Shown one piece after another: positions 37,181-46,779 of a DNA stretch of 64,000 nucleotides (the stretch's first letter is position 1; every line of letters starts with the position of its first letter). This stretch comes from Croceicoccus ponticola (GTDB lineage Bacteria > Pseudomonadota > Alphaproteobacteria > Sphingomonadales > Sphingomonadaceae): NCBI RefSeq assembly GCF_004004515.1, contig NZ_RXOL01000001.1, positions 1,116,001 to 1,180,000 of the forward strand, given 5' to 3'. The position numbers and the translations under genes are program-made. A model generated the notes under the pieces. The model ran no database searches, had not been told where the DNA came from, and saw nothing but the letters and a program-made list of their open reading frames with translations.

Positions 37181-39634
37181 TCAAGCTTTGGCAGAGTCCG
37201 TCGTGAACAACAGGATCGCTGCGCCCAAGGCGGGTAATATGCCGCAAGCCGTCGCCGCTAGCCAGTCACCGATCGACAACTGATGCATGTGCGTCGCTCG
37301 TCCCAGCACCTCGACCTGAGAGAACGCGAAGCCGGCCGCTATCGCGCACATCGCCACCATCCGCCCGGCCACGGTCGCGCCTCGCGTCAGGATCAGCAAC
37401 ATTGTCGCCAGCGCCGTGAAGAGCGCGACGATTGCCATTGCACGGCCATGTTCGGGCCATGTCCCGCCCTCTGCGCCAAGCACGAATACCGTCAGGATCG
37501 CGCCCCCGATCGCAGTGCCAGTCACCGCGATGGCCAGCCATTCCAAAGGTGCGAAAAACCGGTTCGTTCGTCCGTCCCGAACGGCCAGCCCGTCGTCTGC
37601 CGGTTTCTGGAAGCTGAGGATCGCCGCCGGGTGGATCAAAAGTTCGAGGAGGACGATATGCACCGGCAGATAGAGCAACGGATATCCCAGCAGCGGAATC
37701 AGCGCCGCCGTCGCCACCAGCGGAATGTGGACCATTAAAAGGAAGGCGAAGCTCAGCCGCAAGTTGCGGAACAACTGCCGGCCTTCAGCCATCGCGGCGA
37801 TGATCGTGCTGAAATTGTCGTCCATCAGCACGATCTGGCTGACTTCGCGCGCGCTGCGCGTGCCGCGCAAGCCCATCGCGATGCCGATGTCGGCGGCGCG
37901 CAGGGCCGGCGCATCGTTCACGCCGTCGCCGGTGACCGCAACGATGCGTCCGGCATCCTGCAATGCCTTGACCAGCATGACCTTTTGCGCCGGACTGGCG
38001 CGAGCGACGATGCCCAGCCGGCGCAGATCGTCCTGTCCCATGCTTTTGAGCGTCTGTTCCAGCCGGTCGCCGGAAACGGGGTCGGGCGCTTCGGTCAATC
38101 CGGCCTGACGCGCAATGGCCGCCGCGGTATCGAGATGATCGCCGGTCACCATGACGACCTGGACACCGGCGGCGCGCGCCTGTGCCATGGCTTCGCGAAC
38201 GCCGGGTCGGATCGGGTCGCTAACCGCGATCAGGCCCGCGAACTTGCACCCCCCATCCGGCTCGGCCATCGGTTCCCGCGCGAAGTCAGTCCAGGCACAC
38301 GCAATGACCTTTTTCGCTTCGCCCGACAGGTCGCGCACCTTTTCGAGCCAATCGTCATGCGTCGCAGCGTCCATGTCGCATAGCGCCAAAACGGTTTCGG
38401 GCGCGCCCTTGACGGCCAGCACGCCAACCTCGCTCGGTCGCATCCAGAACGCGCTTTCCCTTCTGCGGCTCTCGGTAAAGGGAAACAGGCGCAGCCGTAT
38501 CCATGCAGGATCGACCGGGGGGGCATGGTCGAGAATGGCGACGTCCAGCGGATCGATGCCATCTTGCTGCGCCGCAAGCGAAGCGATCTTCAGCAACCAG
38601 TCCAGACCGTCGGCGGTCGCAGGGATGGCATCGCTGAACTTCAGCTGCCCTTCGGTTATTGTGCCGGTCTTGTCGGTGCAGATCGCCGATGTCCGCCCGA
38701 TGTTTTCCACCGCTACCGCATTGCGAACCAGCGCGCGCCGCTTTGCCAGCCGGTAGACGCCAACGCCAAGGAAGAAGGTCAGGACGACCGGAAATTCCTC
38801 CGGTATCGCCGCCACCGCCAGCACCGCCGCGCTGAGGAACGCGTCGGTCCAGCCGAAGCCCTGCCACACCCTGACCGCCGCAAGTATCACGCAAATCACC
38901 AGCGCGACGACCAGAAGCCGTTTGACCAGTCCCGCGACGGCGGTCTGCAGCGGCGTCCAGGCCTGAGGCCCATCGACGACGGAACGGACGACTTCGCCAT
39001 AGATCGTATCGCGGCCCACCATCAGCACCCTGATCCGCGCCGCGCCCGTCAACAGGCGCGTGCCCGCAAAGACCCAGGTCGCCTCCCCCGGTTCGCTTTC
39101 CTTGGAACAGGCGCGTTTGATGACCGGAAAGGCCTCTCCGGTCAGCGAAAATTCCTCGGCCTGCAACAAGCCATCGGCCGCCACGACCACGCCGTCTGCG
39201 GGAAAAGTCTCCCCCGCCGCGATTACGGCCAGATCGCCGGCCACCACGTCTTTGGCTGGAATCCTGCGCGCTGCGCCGTCGCGGATCACCATCGCTTCTG
39301 ACGCAAGCGCGCTGCTCAACCCTTCGATGGAGGCCTGCGTGCGGCGATGGAGATAGAAATCCATCCCCAGCAGCGGCACGATCGCGACCAGCAGCACCCC
39401 CGCGTCGAAAATCTGTCCGAAAAGGGCGAGGATAGCGCTCGTCATCAGCAGGAACCACAACATCGGGTCCCGGGCAGTGTCCCTTGCTATCGCGGCCCCC
39501 GAACGCTGCCGCTGTTCGGCGATCAGATTGTTGCCGAACCGCACCCGCATGGCGCTGGCCCCGATTTCGGGCAGCCCTTCGTCTGGCATCATGCGGAGCA
39601 GGTATGCCCGGTCTGCGGGAATGTCGCGTTTCAT
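37181..39634 (-). CDS. Cation-transporting P-type ATPase, second copy type
   Basis: An 817-residue P-type pump distinct from the first: TGEAFPV actuator, M4 motif IPEEFPVVL, phosphorylation motif DKTGTITEG, KGAPE nucleotide-binding domain and TGDGVNDAPALRAADIGIAMG hinge. PEEFP in M4 places it among bacterial P2-like ATPases of unknown specificity that are frequent in oxygen-limitation islands. C-terminal helices include LLYLPVHIVLLELLIHPAAI. The ATG at 39634 starts 23 bases after the usp stop, so it is cotranscribed with that gene. Ion unknown. Confidence 0.88.
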   Translation of the reverse strand: MKRDIPADRAYLLRMMPDEGLPEIGASAMRVRFGNNLIAEQRQRSGAAIARDTARDPMLWFLLMTSAILALFGQIFDAGVLLVAIVPLLGMDFYLHRRTQASIEGLSSALASEAMVIRDGAARRIPAKDVVAGDLAVIAAGETFPADGVVVAADGLLQAEEFSLTGEAFPVIKRACSKESEPGEATWVFAGTRLLTGAARIRVLMVGRDTIYGEVVRSVVDGPQAWTPLQTAVAGLVKRLLVVALVICVILAAVRVWQGFGWTDAFLSAAVLAVAAIPEEFPVVLTFFLGVGVYRLAKRRALVRNAVAVENIGRTSAICTDKTGTITEGQLKFSDAIPATADGLDWLLKIASLAAQQDGIDPLDVAILDHAPPVDPAWIRLRLFPFTESRRRESAFWMRPSEVGVLAVKGAPETVLALCDMDAATHDDWLEKVRDLSGEAKKVIACAWTDFAREPMAEPDGGCKFAGLIAVSDPIRPGVREAMAQARAAGVQVVMVTGDHLDTAAAIARQAGLTEAPDPVSGDRLEQTLKSMGQDDLRRLGIVARASPAQKVMLVKALQDAGRIVAVTGDGVNDAPALRAADIGIAMGLRGTRSAREVSQIVLMDDNFSTIIAAMAEGRQLFRNLRLSFAFLLMVHIPLVATAALIPLLGYPLLYLPVHIVLLELLIHPAAILSFQKPADDGLAVRDGRTNRFFAPLEWLAIAVTGTAIGGAILTVFVLGAEGGTWPEHGRAMAIVALFTALATMLLILTRGATVAGRMVAMCAIAAGFAFSQVEVLGRATHMHQLSIGDWLAATACGILPALGAAILLFTTDSAKA

Positions 39635-39656
39635 GCTCGCAGGTTCGGGCGCGCTT

Positions 39657-40079
39657 TCATTCCCGGACCACCAGCACCGATTGCGACGCATGGCGCACGA
39701 CTCGCGAGGCATGGGCGCCGATCAACCAGTCGCGCATCGCCGGACGATGTGAGGAAAGCACGATCAGGTCCGCTTCGACCTGCCCAGCCAGGGTCAGGAT
39801 ACCGCCGCCGATGCTGCCCGTCCCCACCATCGTTTCGAACGGCAAGTCCTGAATGAGATCGTCGCCGAGCGAAGACAGGCGTGCCTTGGCCGTGGAGACC
39901 AGCTTGCGATAGCCGATGGCCGACCACTGCACCTGTCGCGTCGCGACGGAATCTTCCACCACGGTCGCAAGCGTCAGTCGCGCCGCAAAGCATCGCGCCA
40001 ATGCACAGGCGGCAGGAACCGCCTTGGACCAGGAACTTGGCTCGTCAAGGTCGATCGGCACAAGGATGCTGGAATACAT
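39657..40079 (-). CDS. Universal stress protein, single-domain
   Basis: A 140-residue Usp with YSSILVPIDLDEPSSW at the start and the C-terminal ADLIVLSSHRPAMRDWLIGAHASRVVRHA, followed by SVLVVRE. The glycine-rich ATP loop seen in UspFG types is altered (SHRPAMRDWLIG), so nucleotide binding is uncertain. The ATG at 40079 is preceded by GAAGGACAG. A region 120 bp upstream carries ACGGTAATTTTAGG, loosely like the shared motif. It is first in an operon with the second P-type ATPase. Confidence 0.9.
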   Translation of the reverse strand: MYSSILVPIDLDEPSSWSKAVPAACALARCFAARLTLATVVEDSVATRQVQWSAIGYRKLVSTAKARLSSLGDDLIQDLPFETMVGTGSIGGGILTLAGQVEADLIVLSSHRPAMRDWLIGAHASRVVRHASQSVLVVRE

Positions 40080-40300
40080 CTGTCGTCCTTCCACGACCGG
40101 CAGCGGCGACCGGTCGAACGACGGGTCCAATTCGTTCTTCGCAGGGGGAATGCGTCCATGCCTATTGGGGATTATCCATAGCCGACCCGGATCGAGCGGA
40201 ATCATATCGCAAACGGTAATTTTAGGCTGCGCCTGCGAACGCGATCTTAACTTTGTCCGGCGTAAGACAGGGGACGCGAACACAAAGGCCCTGCTAACAA

Positions 40301-40666
40301 ATGACGCGCCGCGATAACGAACGTCTGGATTCGGATCGACTGGTCGACTGCCGCATGGACGGACGGTCGTTCAAGGCCGTGCTGTACAACGTGTCGGTTA
40401 CCGGTTGCATGATTGAAATGGAATTCAATCAGGTCGGAGAAGGCGATCGTCTGTTCCTGAAGGCGGAGGGCAATATCCGGTTGAGCGGACTTGTCGTCTG
40501 GCAAAACGAACGAAACGCCGGGGTCCGGTTCGACGATCCGCTGCACGAAGCCGTCGTGCGTTTCCTCGGCTACGATCCCGTTCGCTCAGCGCTGGAGCCT
40601 CCCACCGACAGGTTCGGCCGCCTGCTGCCCAAGCTGCCGCGGTCCGATCCGGCCTATAACAAGTAG
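40301..40666 (+). CDS. PilZ-domain protein
   Basis: A 121-residue protein whose residues 5-95 form a PilZ domain, the common cyclic-di-GMP receptor fold. It has an N-terminal Arg-rich segment (NERLDSDRLVDCRMDG) in the place of RxxxR and NVSVTGCMIEMEF in the place of (D/N)xSxxG, followed by the strand LSGLVVWQNERNAGVRFDDP. The first motif is imperfect, so binding is probable but not certain. It stands alone, divergent from the usp/ATPase operon. Confidence 0.85.
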   Translation: MTRRDNERLDSDRLVDCRMDGRSFKAVLYNVSVTGCMIEMEFNQVGEGDRLFLKAEGNIRLSGLVVWQNERNAGVRFDDPLHEAVVRFLGYDPVRSALEPPTDRFGRLLPKLPRSDPAYNK

Positions 40667-40868
40667 GGACGGAGCAGCGGTCTGTGGATCGCTCCTGCGC
40701 GGCAAGGGATGCAGTCGCCGTCCATGACATTTGCTACAGAACAATTATTCGCCGAAGCTTCGATCATCGGCATAAACGGCCAAATCCACAGGCAACTCGC
40801 CATCTGTGACTGAATAATGCGTTCAGGATCCCACATGATAATGTAGAGTCTGAGGATAGGTCGAACAT

Positions 40869-42074
40869 ATGGCTAGCAGCATATCGATCCCGGTGGAATC
40901 TGTCGGCAACGCAGGCACTTACAAGGCGCATGCCAAAGTTGCCGCCCGTCTTGTCTGCATAGACGCGCTGCGCGGTTTCGTCATGGTCCTCATGCTGCTG
41001 GATCACTTGCGAGAGACCTGGTTCGTCAATTACATGGTGACCGACCCGATCGATGCGACCACCATCCTTCCCGCCATCGGCTTCGCCCGCTTTGCGGTGA
41101 GCTTTTGTGCCCCGATCTTTGTCGCTCTGACGGGTATCGGTGTCTATCTCTACAGCATCAATCATACGGTTGAGGAAACCACATCCTATCTGCTGAAGCG
41201 TGGTTTCCTGCTGATCGCCATCGAGTTACTGTTTCTATCGCCGCTTTATTGGGGGATTGTGCCGCAACCGACGTTCTGGCTTCAGGTGATCTGGTGCATC
41301 GGCCTTTGCATGATTGCGCTGGCCGTGTTGATGCGCCTGCCGCGCCCGGCCCTGATCGCTTTGGGCCTCGTCCTCGTCTGCTTCCACAACCTGCTCGATC
41401 CTGTCCGGCTGACGCCCGACGATGCGCTATTCCCGCTATGGGCGATATTGCACCAGCGCGACGTGATCGCACTGCCGTTCGGTTTCGTCGCCAAGACGAC
41501 TTATCCTATCCTTCCCTGGCTTGGTGTCATTTCGCTTGGTTTCGGGATCGGCAACTGGTTCCGCCCCGAAATTGCGCCCGAAACCCGACAGCGCTGGTTG
41601 CTCATGCTCGGTTTCGGAATGATCGCCGCGTTCATCGTCCTGCGTCTGCTCAACGTCTATGGCGACAAGCCGTGGGTCATGGTCGAAGGCAGCCCGCTTC
41701 GCACCGTCATCAGCTTCATCTCGATGACCAAGTACCCGCCGTCGCTGCTCTTCCTTTTGCCGACGCTTGGCGGCGGCGCACTTTTGCTCGTGCTGTTCGA
41801 GAGGATACAGACGTCACGCCTGACCGACGCCTTGGCGGTTTTCGGGGGCGCGCCGTTCTTCTTCTATCTGCTTCATCTGTCGGTCCTTCGCATTCTCTAT
41901 CACAGCGCACTCGCGATCTGGGGGCCGAACGATGGGCAGGCCTATATGTTCGACAATTACAACTGGGTGCTTGTCTGGTTCATCGCGATGATCGTCCCGC
42001 TTTACCTGCCGACGGCCTGGTATTCGCGGCTGAAGCGTCGCCGCCGTGACATCAAGTGGCTGAAGTATTTCTGA
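40869..42074 (+). CDS. DUF1624 / heparan-alpha-glucosaminide N-acetyltransferase-like membrane protein
   Basis: A 401-residue protein with about ten to twelve transmembrane segments. The opening RLVCIDALRGFVMVLMLLDHLRETWF matches the acyltransferase-like domain of this family, whose conserved His after helix 1 is proposed to accept the acetyl group and pass it across the membrane. The C-terminal APFFFYLLHLSVLRILYH is also typical. Target sugar or other acceptor is unknown. It is monocistronic by spacing, with 200 bp of empty sequence before it and 243 bp after it. Confidence 0.82.
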   Translation: MASSISIPVESVGNAGTYKAHAKVAARLVCIDALRGFVMVLMLLDHLRETWFVNYMVTDPIDATTILPAIGFARFAVSFCAPIFVALTGIGVYLYSINHTVEETTSYLLKRGFLLIAIELLFLSPLYWGIVPQPTFWLQVIWCIGLCMIALAVLMRLPRPALIALGLVLVCFHNLLDPVRLTPDDALFPLWAILHQRDVIALPFGFVAKTTYPILPWLGVISLGFGIGNWFRPEIAPETRQRWLLMLGFGMIAAFIVLRLLNVYGDKPWVMVEGSPLRTVISFISMTKYPPSLLFLLPTLGGGALLLVLFERIQTSRLTDALAVFGGAPFFFYLLHLSVLRILYHSALAIWGPNDGQAYMFDNYNWVLVWFIAMIVPLYLPTAWYSRLKRRRRDIKWLKYF

Positions 42075-42317
42075 CCTGCGTGCGAATGGCTGACCGGCGC
42101 GAGGATGAACCCCGCTCCACTAACCAAGATGCAGCAGATTCAGCCGTCGCCGAACGCCATGCGCCAAGTCACGGCCTGCCTCGATCTTTGGCTTGAAAAC
42201 GATCGAGCGCGCTGCAAAATCGACTGAAATCGGGACGTCTTCGACATAATATTTTGAGCGTTGGGTGCCATCACCTGTCGGTCGAAGCCATCTTTTCGCG
42301 GTTTGGGGCCTACATCA

Positions 42318-43640
42318 ATGTCACCTTTCGTCGAACGCATCGCCAGCGATGAACACCTGCCGCGATCTGCCGACGTCGTCATCGTCGGCGGCGGGATCGT
42401 CGGGGTCACCGCCGCATATTTCCTAGCGAAACAAGGCGTCTCGGTTGCCCTGATCGAAAAGGGCCACATCGCCTGCGAACAATCCAGCCGCAACTGGGGC
42501 TGGTGCCGCCAGCAAAATCGCGATCCGCGCGAATTGCCGCTTTCGTCGGTGGCGATGCGACTTTGGGACGGTTTCGCGGCGGATTTGAACCGCGATGTCG
42601 GATTTCGCAGGTGCGGCCTGTTCTACGCTACGGACAACGAAGAAGTTCTGGCCCAATGGGCTGAATGGCACCCGTTCGGCCTCGCCAACGGCGTCGAAAC
42701 GAAGATGCTCAGCGCGGCCGAGATCGCCGAACGCATTCCGGCGACCCAGCGCAAATGGATCGGCGGCGTTTCTTCCCCCAATGACGGCAAGGCCGAACCA
42801 GCCATCGCCGCCCCGGTAATCGCCGAAGAGGCGCGGCGGCTGGGCGCGACGATCCATCAGGGATGCGCTGCCCGCAGCCTCGATATTGCGAATGGCCGCA
42901 TCGTCGGGGTGCACACCGAAAAAGGGCTGATCAAGGCCGATGCCGTCCTGTGCGCCGCCGGTGCCTGGGCTGCTCGCTTCCTGCGCCCCCACGGGATAAG
43001 CTTTCCGCAAGCCGGGGTTCGGCAAACCGCGTTGCGCACCAAGCCCACGGTCGATGTCGGCAGCTGCCTCTATTCACCCGATTTCGCAATGACACGCCGC
43101 CTTGACGGCAGTTACACGTTGGCGATCAGCGGCAAGGCGACGATCGACATCACGCCGCAAGGGCTTCGCTATGCACGCGAATTCCTGCCCCAATTCGCGC
43201 GCAGGCTCAAAAACGTCAGGCTTGCCGTTGGCCGATCGTTCATTTCCGGCCCGGAATCGCTATCGGCATGGCTGACCAACAACGACCGCATTTTCGAAAA
43301 TAACCGCGTGCTCGATCCCGAACCTCAGCAATGGCTGGTGCGCAAGATACTGGCAGGGGTTCGCAGCACTTTTCCCGAACTGGCCGATATCGAGGTCGAC
43401 AGCGTCTGGGGCGCATTGGTCGATTGTTCTCCTGATGCCGTGCCCGTCATTTCCAAGGTCGAGCAGGTCGACGGTCTCGTGCTGGCCGCTGGCTGTTCAG
43501 GCCATGGCTTCGGCATGGGGCCGGGCATCGGATTGCTGGCCGCGCAATTGCTGCGCAACGACGACCCTTGTGTCGATCCGACGCCGTATCGCCTGTCGCG
43601 GCTTGTGGACGGTTCGAAACTGGTCATCGGCGGGCTCTGA
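42318..43640 (+). CDS. FAD-dependent amino-acid dehydrogenase-like oxidoreductase, copy 1
   Basis: A 440-residue DAO-fold flavoenzyme. The FAD dinucleotide motif is VVIVGGGIVGVTAAYFLAKQ (about 19-38). SSRNWGWCRQQNRDPREL is characteristic of glycine/D-amino-acid dehydrogenases linked to opine and amino-acid catabolism, and the C-terminal AAGCSGHGFGMGPGIG closes the FAD site. The ATG at 42318 is followed directly by the domain; a longer frame to 42261 is unlikely. In the first 85 residues 63 are identical to copy 2, 230 bp downstream. Likely substrates are D-amino or N-alkyl-amino acids. Confidence 0.88.
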   Translation: MSPFVERIASDEHLPRSADVVIVGGGIVGVTAAYFLAKQGVSVALIEKGHIACEQSSRNWGWCRQQNRDPRELPLSSVAMRLWDGFAADLNRDVGFRRCGLFYATDNEEVLAQWAEWHPFGLANGVETKMLSAAEIAERIPATQRKWIGGVSSPNDGKAEPAIAAPVIAEEARRLGATIHQGCAARSLDIANGRIVGVHTEKGLIKADAVLCAAGAWAARFLRPHGISFPQAGVRQTALRTKPTVDVGSCLYSPDFAMTRRLDGSYTLAISGKATIDITPQGLRYAREFLPQFARRLKNVRLAVGRSFISGPESLSAWLTNNDRIFENNRVLDPEPQQWLVRKILAGVRSTFPELADIEVDSVWGALVDCSPDAVPVISKVEQVDGLVLAAGCSGHGFGMGPGIGLLAAQLLRNDDPCVDPTPYRLSRLVDGSKLVIGGL

Positions 43641-43872
43641 GCAAAGTTCCTGTGACCGGCTGACGCTCGCCTCCCATTCATTCAGCACTTGAGCCGGCTT
43701 ATATGAGCGGATCGGTTTACGGCGGCGCCACGCGGCAGCGCATCTGCTGCATTTGACCGTCAATTTGGAACAATCTGTCGGCTAGGAAATGCCATAGGTA
43801 TGGGGCGGCGCGCGCGTTTCACCGCGACTGCTGGTCATTTCGACAAATCGTATCAGAACCCGAGGCAGATCC

Positions 43873-45195
43873 ATGTCCCCATTCATTGAACGCATCGCCA
43901 GCAACGACGCCCTGCCCGACGCTGTCGATGTGGTCATCGTGGGTGGCGGGATCGTCGGCACTGCCGCAGCCTACTTCCTGTCCAAGCAAGGGCATTCGGT
44001 CGCCCTATTGGAAAAGGGCTATGTCGGCTGCGAACAGTCCAGCCGGACCTGGGGCTGGTGCCGGCAACAGAACCGCGATCCGCGTGAGATGCCCCTGACG
44101 ATCCTGTCGATGAACCTGTGGGACGGACTGGCGAGCGAAATCGGGCGCGATCTTGGGTTTCGTCGCACCGGTCTCGAATATGCGACCGATGACGAGAAAG
44201 TGCTGGCCCAGTGGGAGTCCTGGCTGCCCACGGCGAAGGAGTTCGGCGTCAATACGCGGATGCTGACAGGTGCCGAAGCAGCGCAGCGCATTCCCGAAAG
44301 CCGCCGCAAATGGAAGGGCGGCCTGCACAGCGTCGACGATGGCAAGGCCGAACCTTCTCTGGCCGTGCCGGTCCTTGCCGAGGGAGCACGCGCCAACGGC
44401 GCCACGATCCATCAGGGTTGTGCCGCCCGCGCGCTGGACGTTACCAACGGGCGCATTACCGGCGTCCATACCGAGGCAGGGACCATTCGTACGAGCGCGG
44501 TCCTGTGTGCGGCAGGGGCGTGGGCCTCGCGCTTTTTGCGACCACACGGCATCAATTTTCCCCAGGCAGCCGTGCGCCAGACCGTATTGCGCACAAAGCC
44601 GACCGCCAATGTCGGCGAAGTTCTCTACTGTCCCGATTTCGCCATGACACGCCGGCTTGACGGCAGCTACACCGCCGCGATCAGCGGTCGGGCAACGCTC
44701 GAGCTGACGGCGCAGGGCATCCGCTATGCGCGCGAATTCATGCCGCAATTCATCCAGCGCCTGAAGGCTGTCCAGATGAGCATCGGCAAATCGATGTTCT
44801 CAGGACCGGAATCGCTGGGAGCGCTACTGACCAACGACGACAAGTTGTTCGAAAAGAACCGCGTACTGGACCCGGCGCCGTTGCAGCGGCTCGTGAACCA
44901 GATCATCGAAAACGTGCGCGGCACCTACCGCGAACTGGCTGACGTCGAGATCGATTCTACGTGGGGAGCATTCGTGGACTGCACGCCGGATGCCGTGCCG
45001 GTCATTTCCGGCATCGACGCGATCGAGGGGCTTTATCTCGCTGCGGGTTGTTCGGGCCATGGTTTCGGAACGGGCCCGGGCATCGGGTTCCTGGCGTCGC
45101 AGTTGATCCGCAACGAAACCCCCAGCGTCGATCCCGCACACTTCCACCTGTCACGCCTGACCGACGGGTCAAAGATAAAGGTCGGACCGATCTGA
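43873..45195 (+). CDS. FAD-dependent amino-acid dehydrogenase-like oxidoreductase, copy 2
   Basis: A 440-residue paralogue of the preceding gene with the same length and motifs: VVIVGGGIVGTAAAYFLSKQ, SSRTWGWCRQQNRDPREM and AAGCSGHGFGTGPGIG. Divergence is spread over the whole protein, not confined to one domain, so the copies probably differ in substrate or expression. It faces the minus-strand operon, from which a strong hairpin separates it. The D-amino-acid-type enzymes, RidA and aldehyde dehydrogenase nearby make imine chemistry likely. Confidence 0.88.
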   Translation: MSPFIERIASNDALPDAVDVVIVGGGIVGTAAAYFLSKQGHSVALLEKGYVGCEQSSRTWGWCRQQNRDPREMPLTILSMNLWDGLASEIGRDLGFRRTGLEYATDDEKVLAQWESWLPTAKEFGVNTRMLTGAEAAQRIPESRRKWKGGLHSVDDGKAEPSLAVPVLAEGARANGATIHQGCAARALDVTNGRITGVHTEAGTIRTSAVLCAAGAWASRFLRPHGINFPQAAVRQTVLRTKPTANVGEVLYCPDFAMTRRLDGSYTAAISGRATLELTAQGIRYAREFMPQFIQRLKAVQMSIGKSMFSGPESLGALLTNDDKLFEKNRVLDPAPLQRLVNQIIENVRGTYRELADVEIDSTWGAFVDCTPDAVPVISGIDAIEGLYLAAGCSGHGFGTGPGIGFLASQLIRNETPSVDPAHFHLSRLTDGSKIKVGPI

Positions 45196-45221
45196 CGGGA
45201 CACTGACGCCTAGGGGACGGA

Positions 45222-45254
45222 CAGGGGGCGGGCACATCGGCTGCCCGCCCCCTG
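45222..45254. terminator. Hairpin between convergent operons
   Basis: CAGGGGGCGGGCA pairs perfectly with TGCCCGCCCCCTG over a seven-base loop, between the FAD gene and the aldehyde dehydrogenase gene. There is no T-run, but the 13-bp GC stem and convergent position suggest a bidirectional terminator. Confidence 0.7.
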
Positions 45255-45258
45255 CCCT

Positions 45259-46722
45259 TCAGGAAGGCTCGCCGTAGCCGACGATCGCCTTGATCTCGAG
45301 AAACTCTTCCATTCCGAAAACGCCGTATTCTCGCCCAATGCCGGACTGCTTGTAGCCACCGAAAGGCGCCTGCGGGTCCCACGCGGGATAATTGAGATGC
45401 ACTTGCCCGGCGCGGATCCGGCGCGCCACGGCGCGGACCTGCGCCATATCCGTACCCTGCACATGGGCGCCGAGCCCGTAGACCGTATCGTTGGCGATTT
45501 CGACCGCCTCGTCGATGGTATCGTACGGAATGATGACAAGCACCGGCCCGAAGATCTCCTCCTGCGCGATGGCCATGTCCGACCGCACTTCGGAAAACAC
45601 GGTCGGCTTGGCGAAGTAACCGGCCGTCATGCCCTCGGGCCGCCCCGGGCCGCCACAGATCAGCTTCGCCCCTTCGGCCATGCCCACCGCAATCATGCGT
45701 TGTACGCGGTCGTACTGCGCCTTGTTCGCTATGGGGCCGTGGGTGGTGGATTCCGCGAACGGATCTCCGACCACGAATTCCCCCACCGTGGCCGCTGCGA
45801 TTTGTTCCACTTCGTGCAGCTTTTCGCGCGGGACGATCATCCGTGTCGGTGCGCTGCATGACTGACCGTCATTGCGCATGCACGATCCGATACCGGGCGC
45901 GATCGCGCGATTGAGGTCTGCATCGGGAAGGACGATATTCGGCGACTTTCCGCCCAGTTCCAACGCAACCCGTTTCACCGTTTCCGCCGCAGCCTGAGAA
46001 ACCAGAACGCCCGCGCGCGTGGAGCCCGTGAGCGAGATCATGTCGATGTCCGGATGGCGCGACAGGGCCTCGCCCACTTCCGGTCCGGTTCCGTTCACGA
46101 CGTTGAAGACGCCAGCCGGGAATCCGGCATCTTCGACAGCTTGCGCAAAAAGCAACGCGCTGAGCGGGGAAAGCTCGCTCGGCTTGAGCACGGTCGTACA
46201 TCCCGCTGCAAGCGCCGGCGCAACCTTGGCCGTGATCTGGTAAAGCGGCCAGTTCCACGGCGTTATCAGGCCACACACCCCGATCGGCTCACGAACGATC
46301 GCGGTGCTTCCCTGCATTTCAAGAAACCGATACGTTTGCAGGTTTTCCGCAGCAACGCGAATGTGTTCGGCCGCGAAAGGCACTTGCGAGCTTCTGGCGA
46401 AGCTGATCGCCGCACCCATTTCCAGCGAGATCGCCGCCGCAAACAGCTCTGAACGCTGCAGAATAAGCTCGCGCAACGCCAAGAGGTATCTCGCACGTTC
46501 CCCCGGCTCGGAAGCGGCCCAGGCAGGAAATGCGGCACGGGCAGCCGCCACCGCCGCATCGACGTCGGAACTGTTGCCAAGGACAATCTCCGCCACCGGA
46601 CGTTCGGTGGCGGGATCGATGACCATCGCCGTTTCGGAACCGAGGGGCGAGCGCCATTCTCCGTCGACGAACATGCGGCGCAACAGGGCCGCATCACGAA
46701 GGTGGCCAACGGGATCTGTCAT
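45259..46722 (-). CDS. NAD(P)-dependent aldehyde dehydrogenase
   Basis: A 487-residue ALDH-superfamily enzyme that oxidises an aldehyde to an acid. Markers are ITPWNWPLYQITAKVAPALA, TVLKPSELSP, the glutamate motif LELGGKSPNIV and the catalytic Cys in NDGQSCSAPTRMIV, with EEIFGPVLVIIPY near the end. All key residues are present. It is the last gene of the nine-gene operon, 57 bp after ridA, with AGGAC nine bases before its ATG. It probably oxidises the aldehyde formed by the aldolase-like enzyme or by the FAD enzymes. Confidence 0.93.
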   Translation of the reverse strand: MTDPVGHLRDAALLRRMFVDGEWRSPLGSETAMVIDPATERPVAEIVLGNSSDVDAAVAAARAAFPAWAASEPGERARYLLALRELILQRSELFAAAISLEMGAAISFARSSQVPFAAEHIRVAAENLQTYRFLEMQGSTAIVREPIGVCGLITPWNWPLYQITAKVAPALAAGCTTVLKPSELSPLSALLFAQAVEDAGFPAGVFNVVNGTGPEVGEALSRHPDIDMISLTGSTRAGVLVSQAAAETVKRVALELGGKSPNIVLPDADLNRAIAPGIGSCMRNDGQSCSAPTRMIVPREKLHEVEQIAAATVGEFVVGDPFAESTTHGPIANKAQYDRVQRMIAVGMAEGAKLICGGPGRPEGMTAGYFAKPTVFSEVRSDMAIAQEEIFGPVLVIIPYDTIDEAVEIANDTVYGLGAHVQGTDMAQVRAVARRIRAGQVHLNYPAWDPQAPFGGYKQSGIGREYGVFGMEEFLEIKAIVGYGEPS

Positions 46723-46779
46723 TGCATTTGTCCTGAAACTGGCATGAGGCTTGGTGCCATATCGACTTGACGCGTCTAT

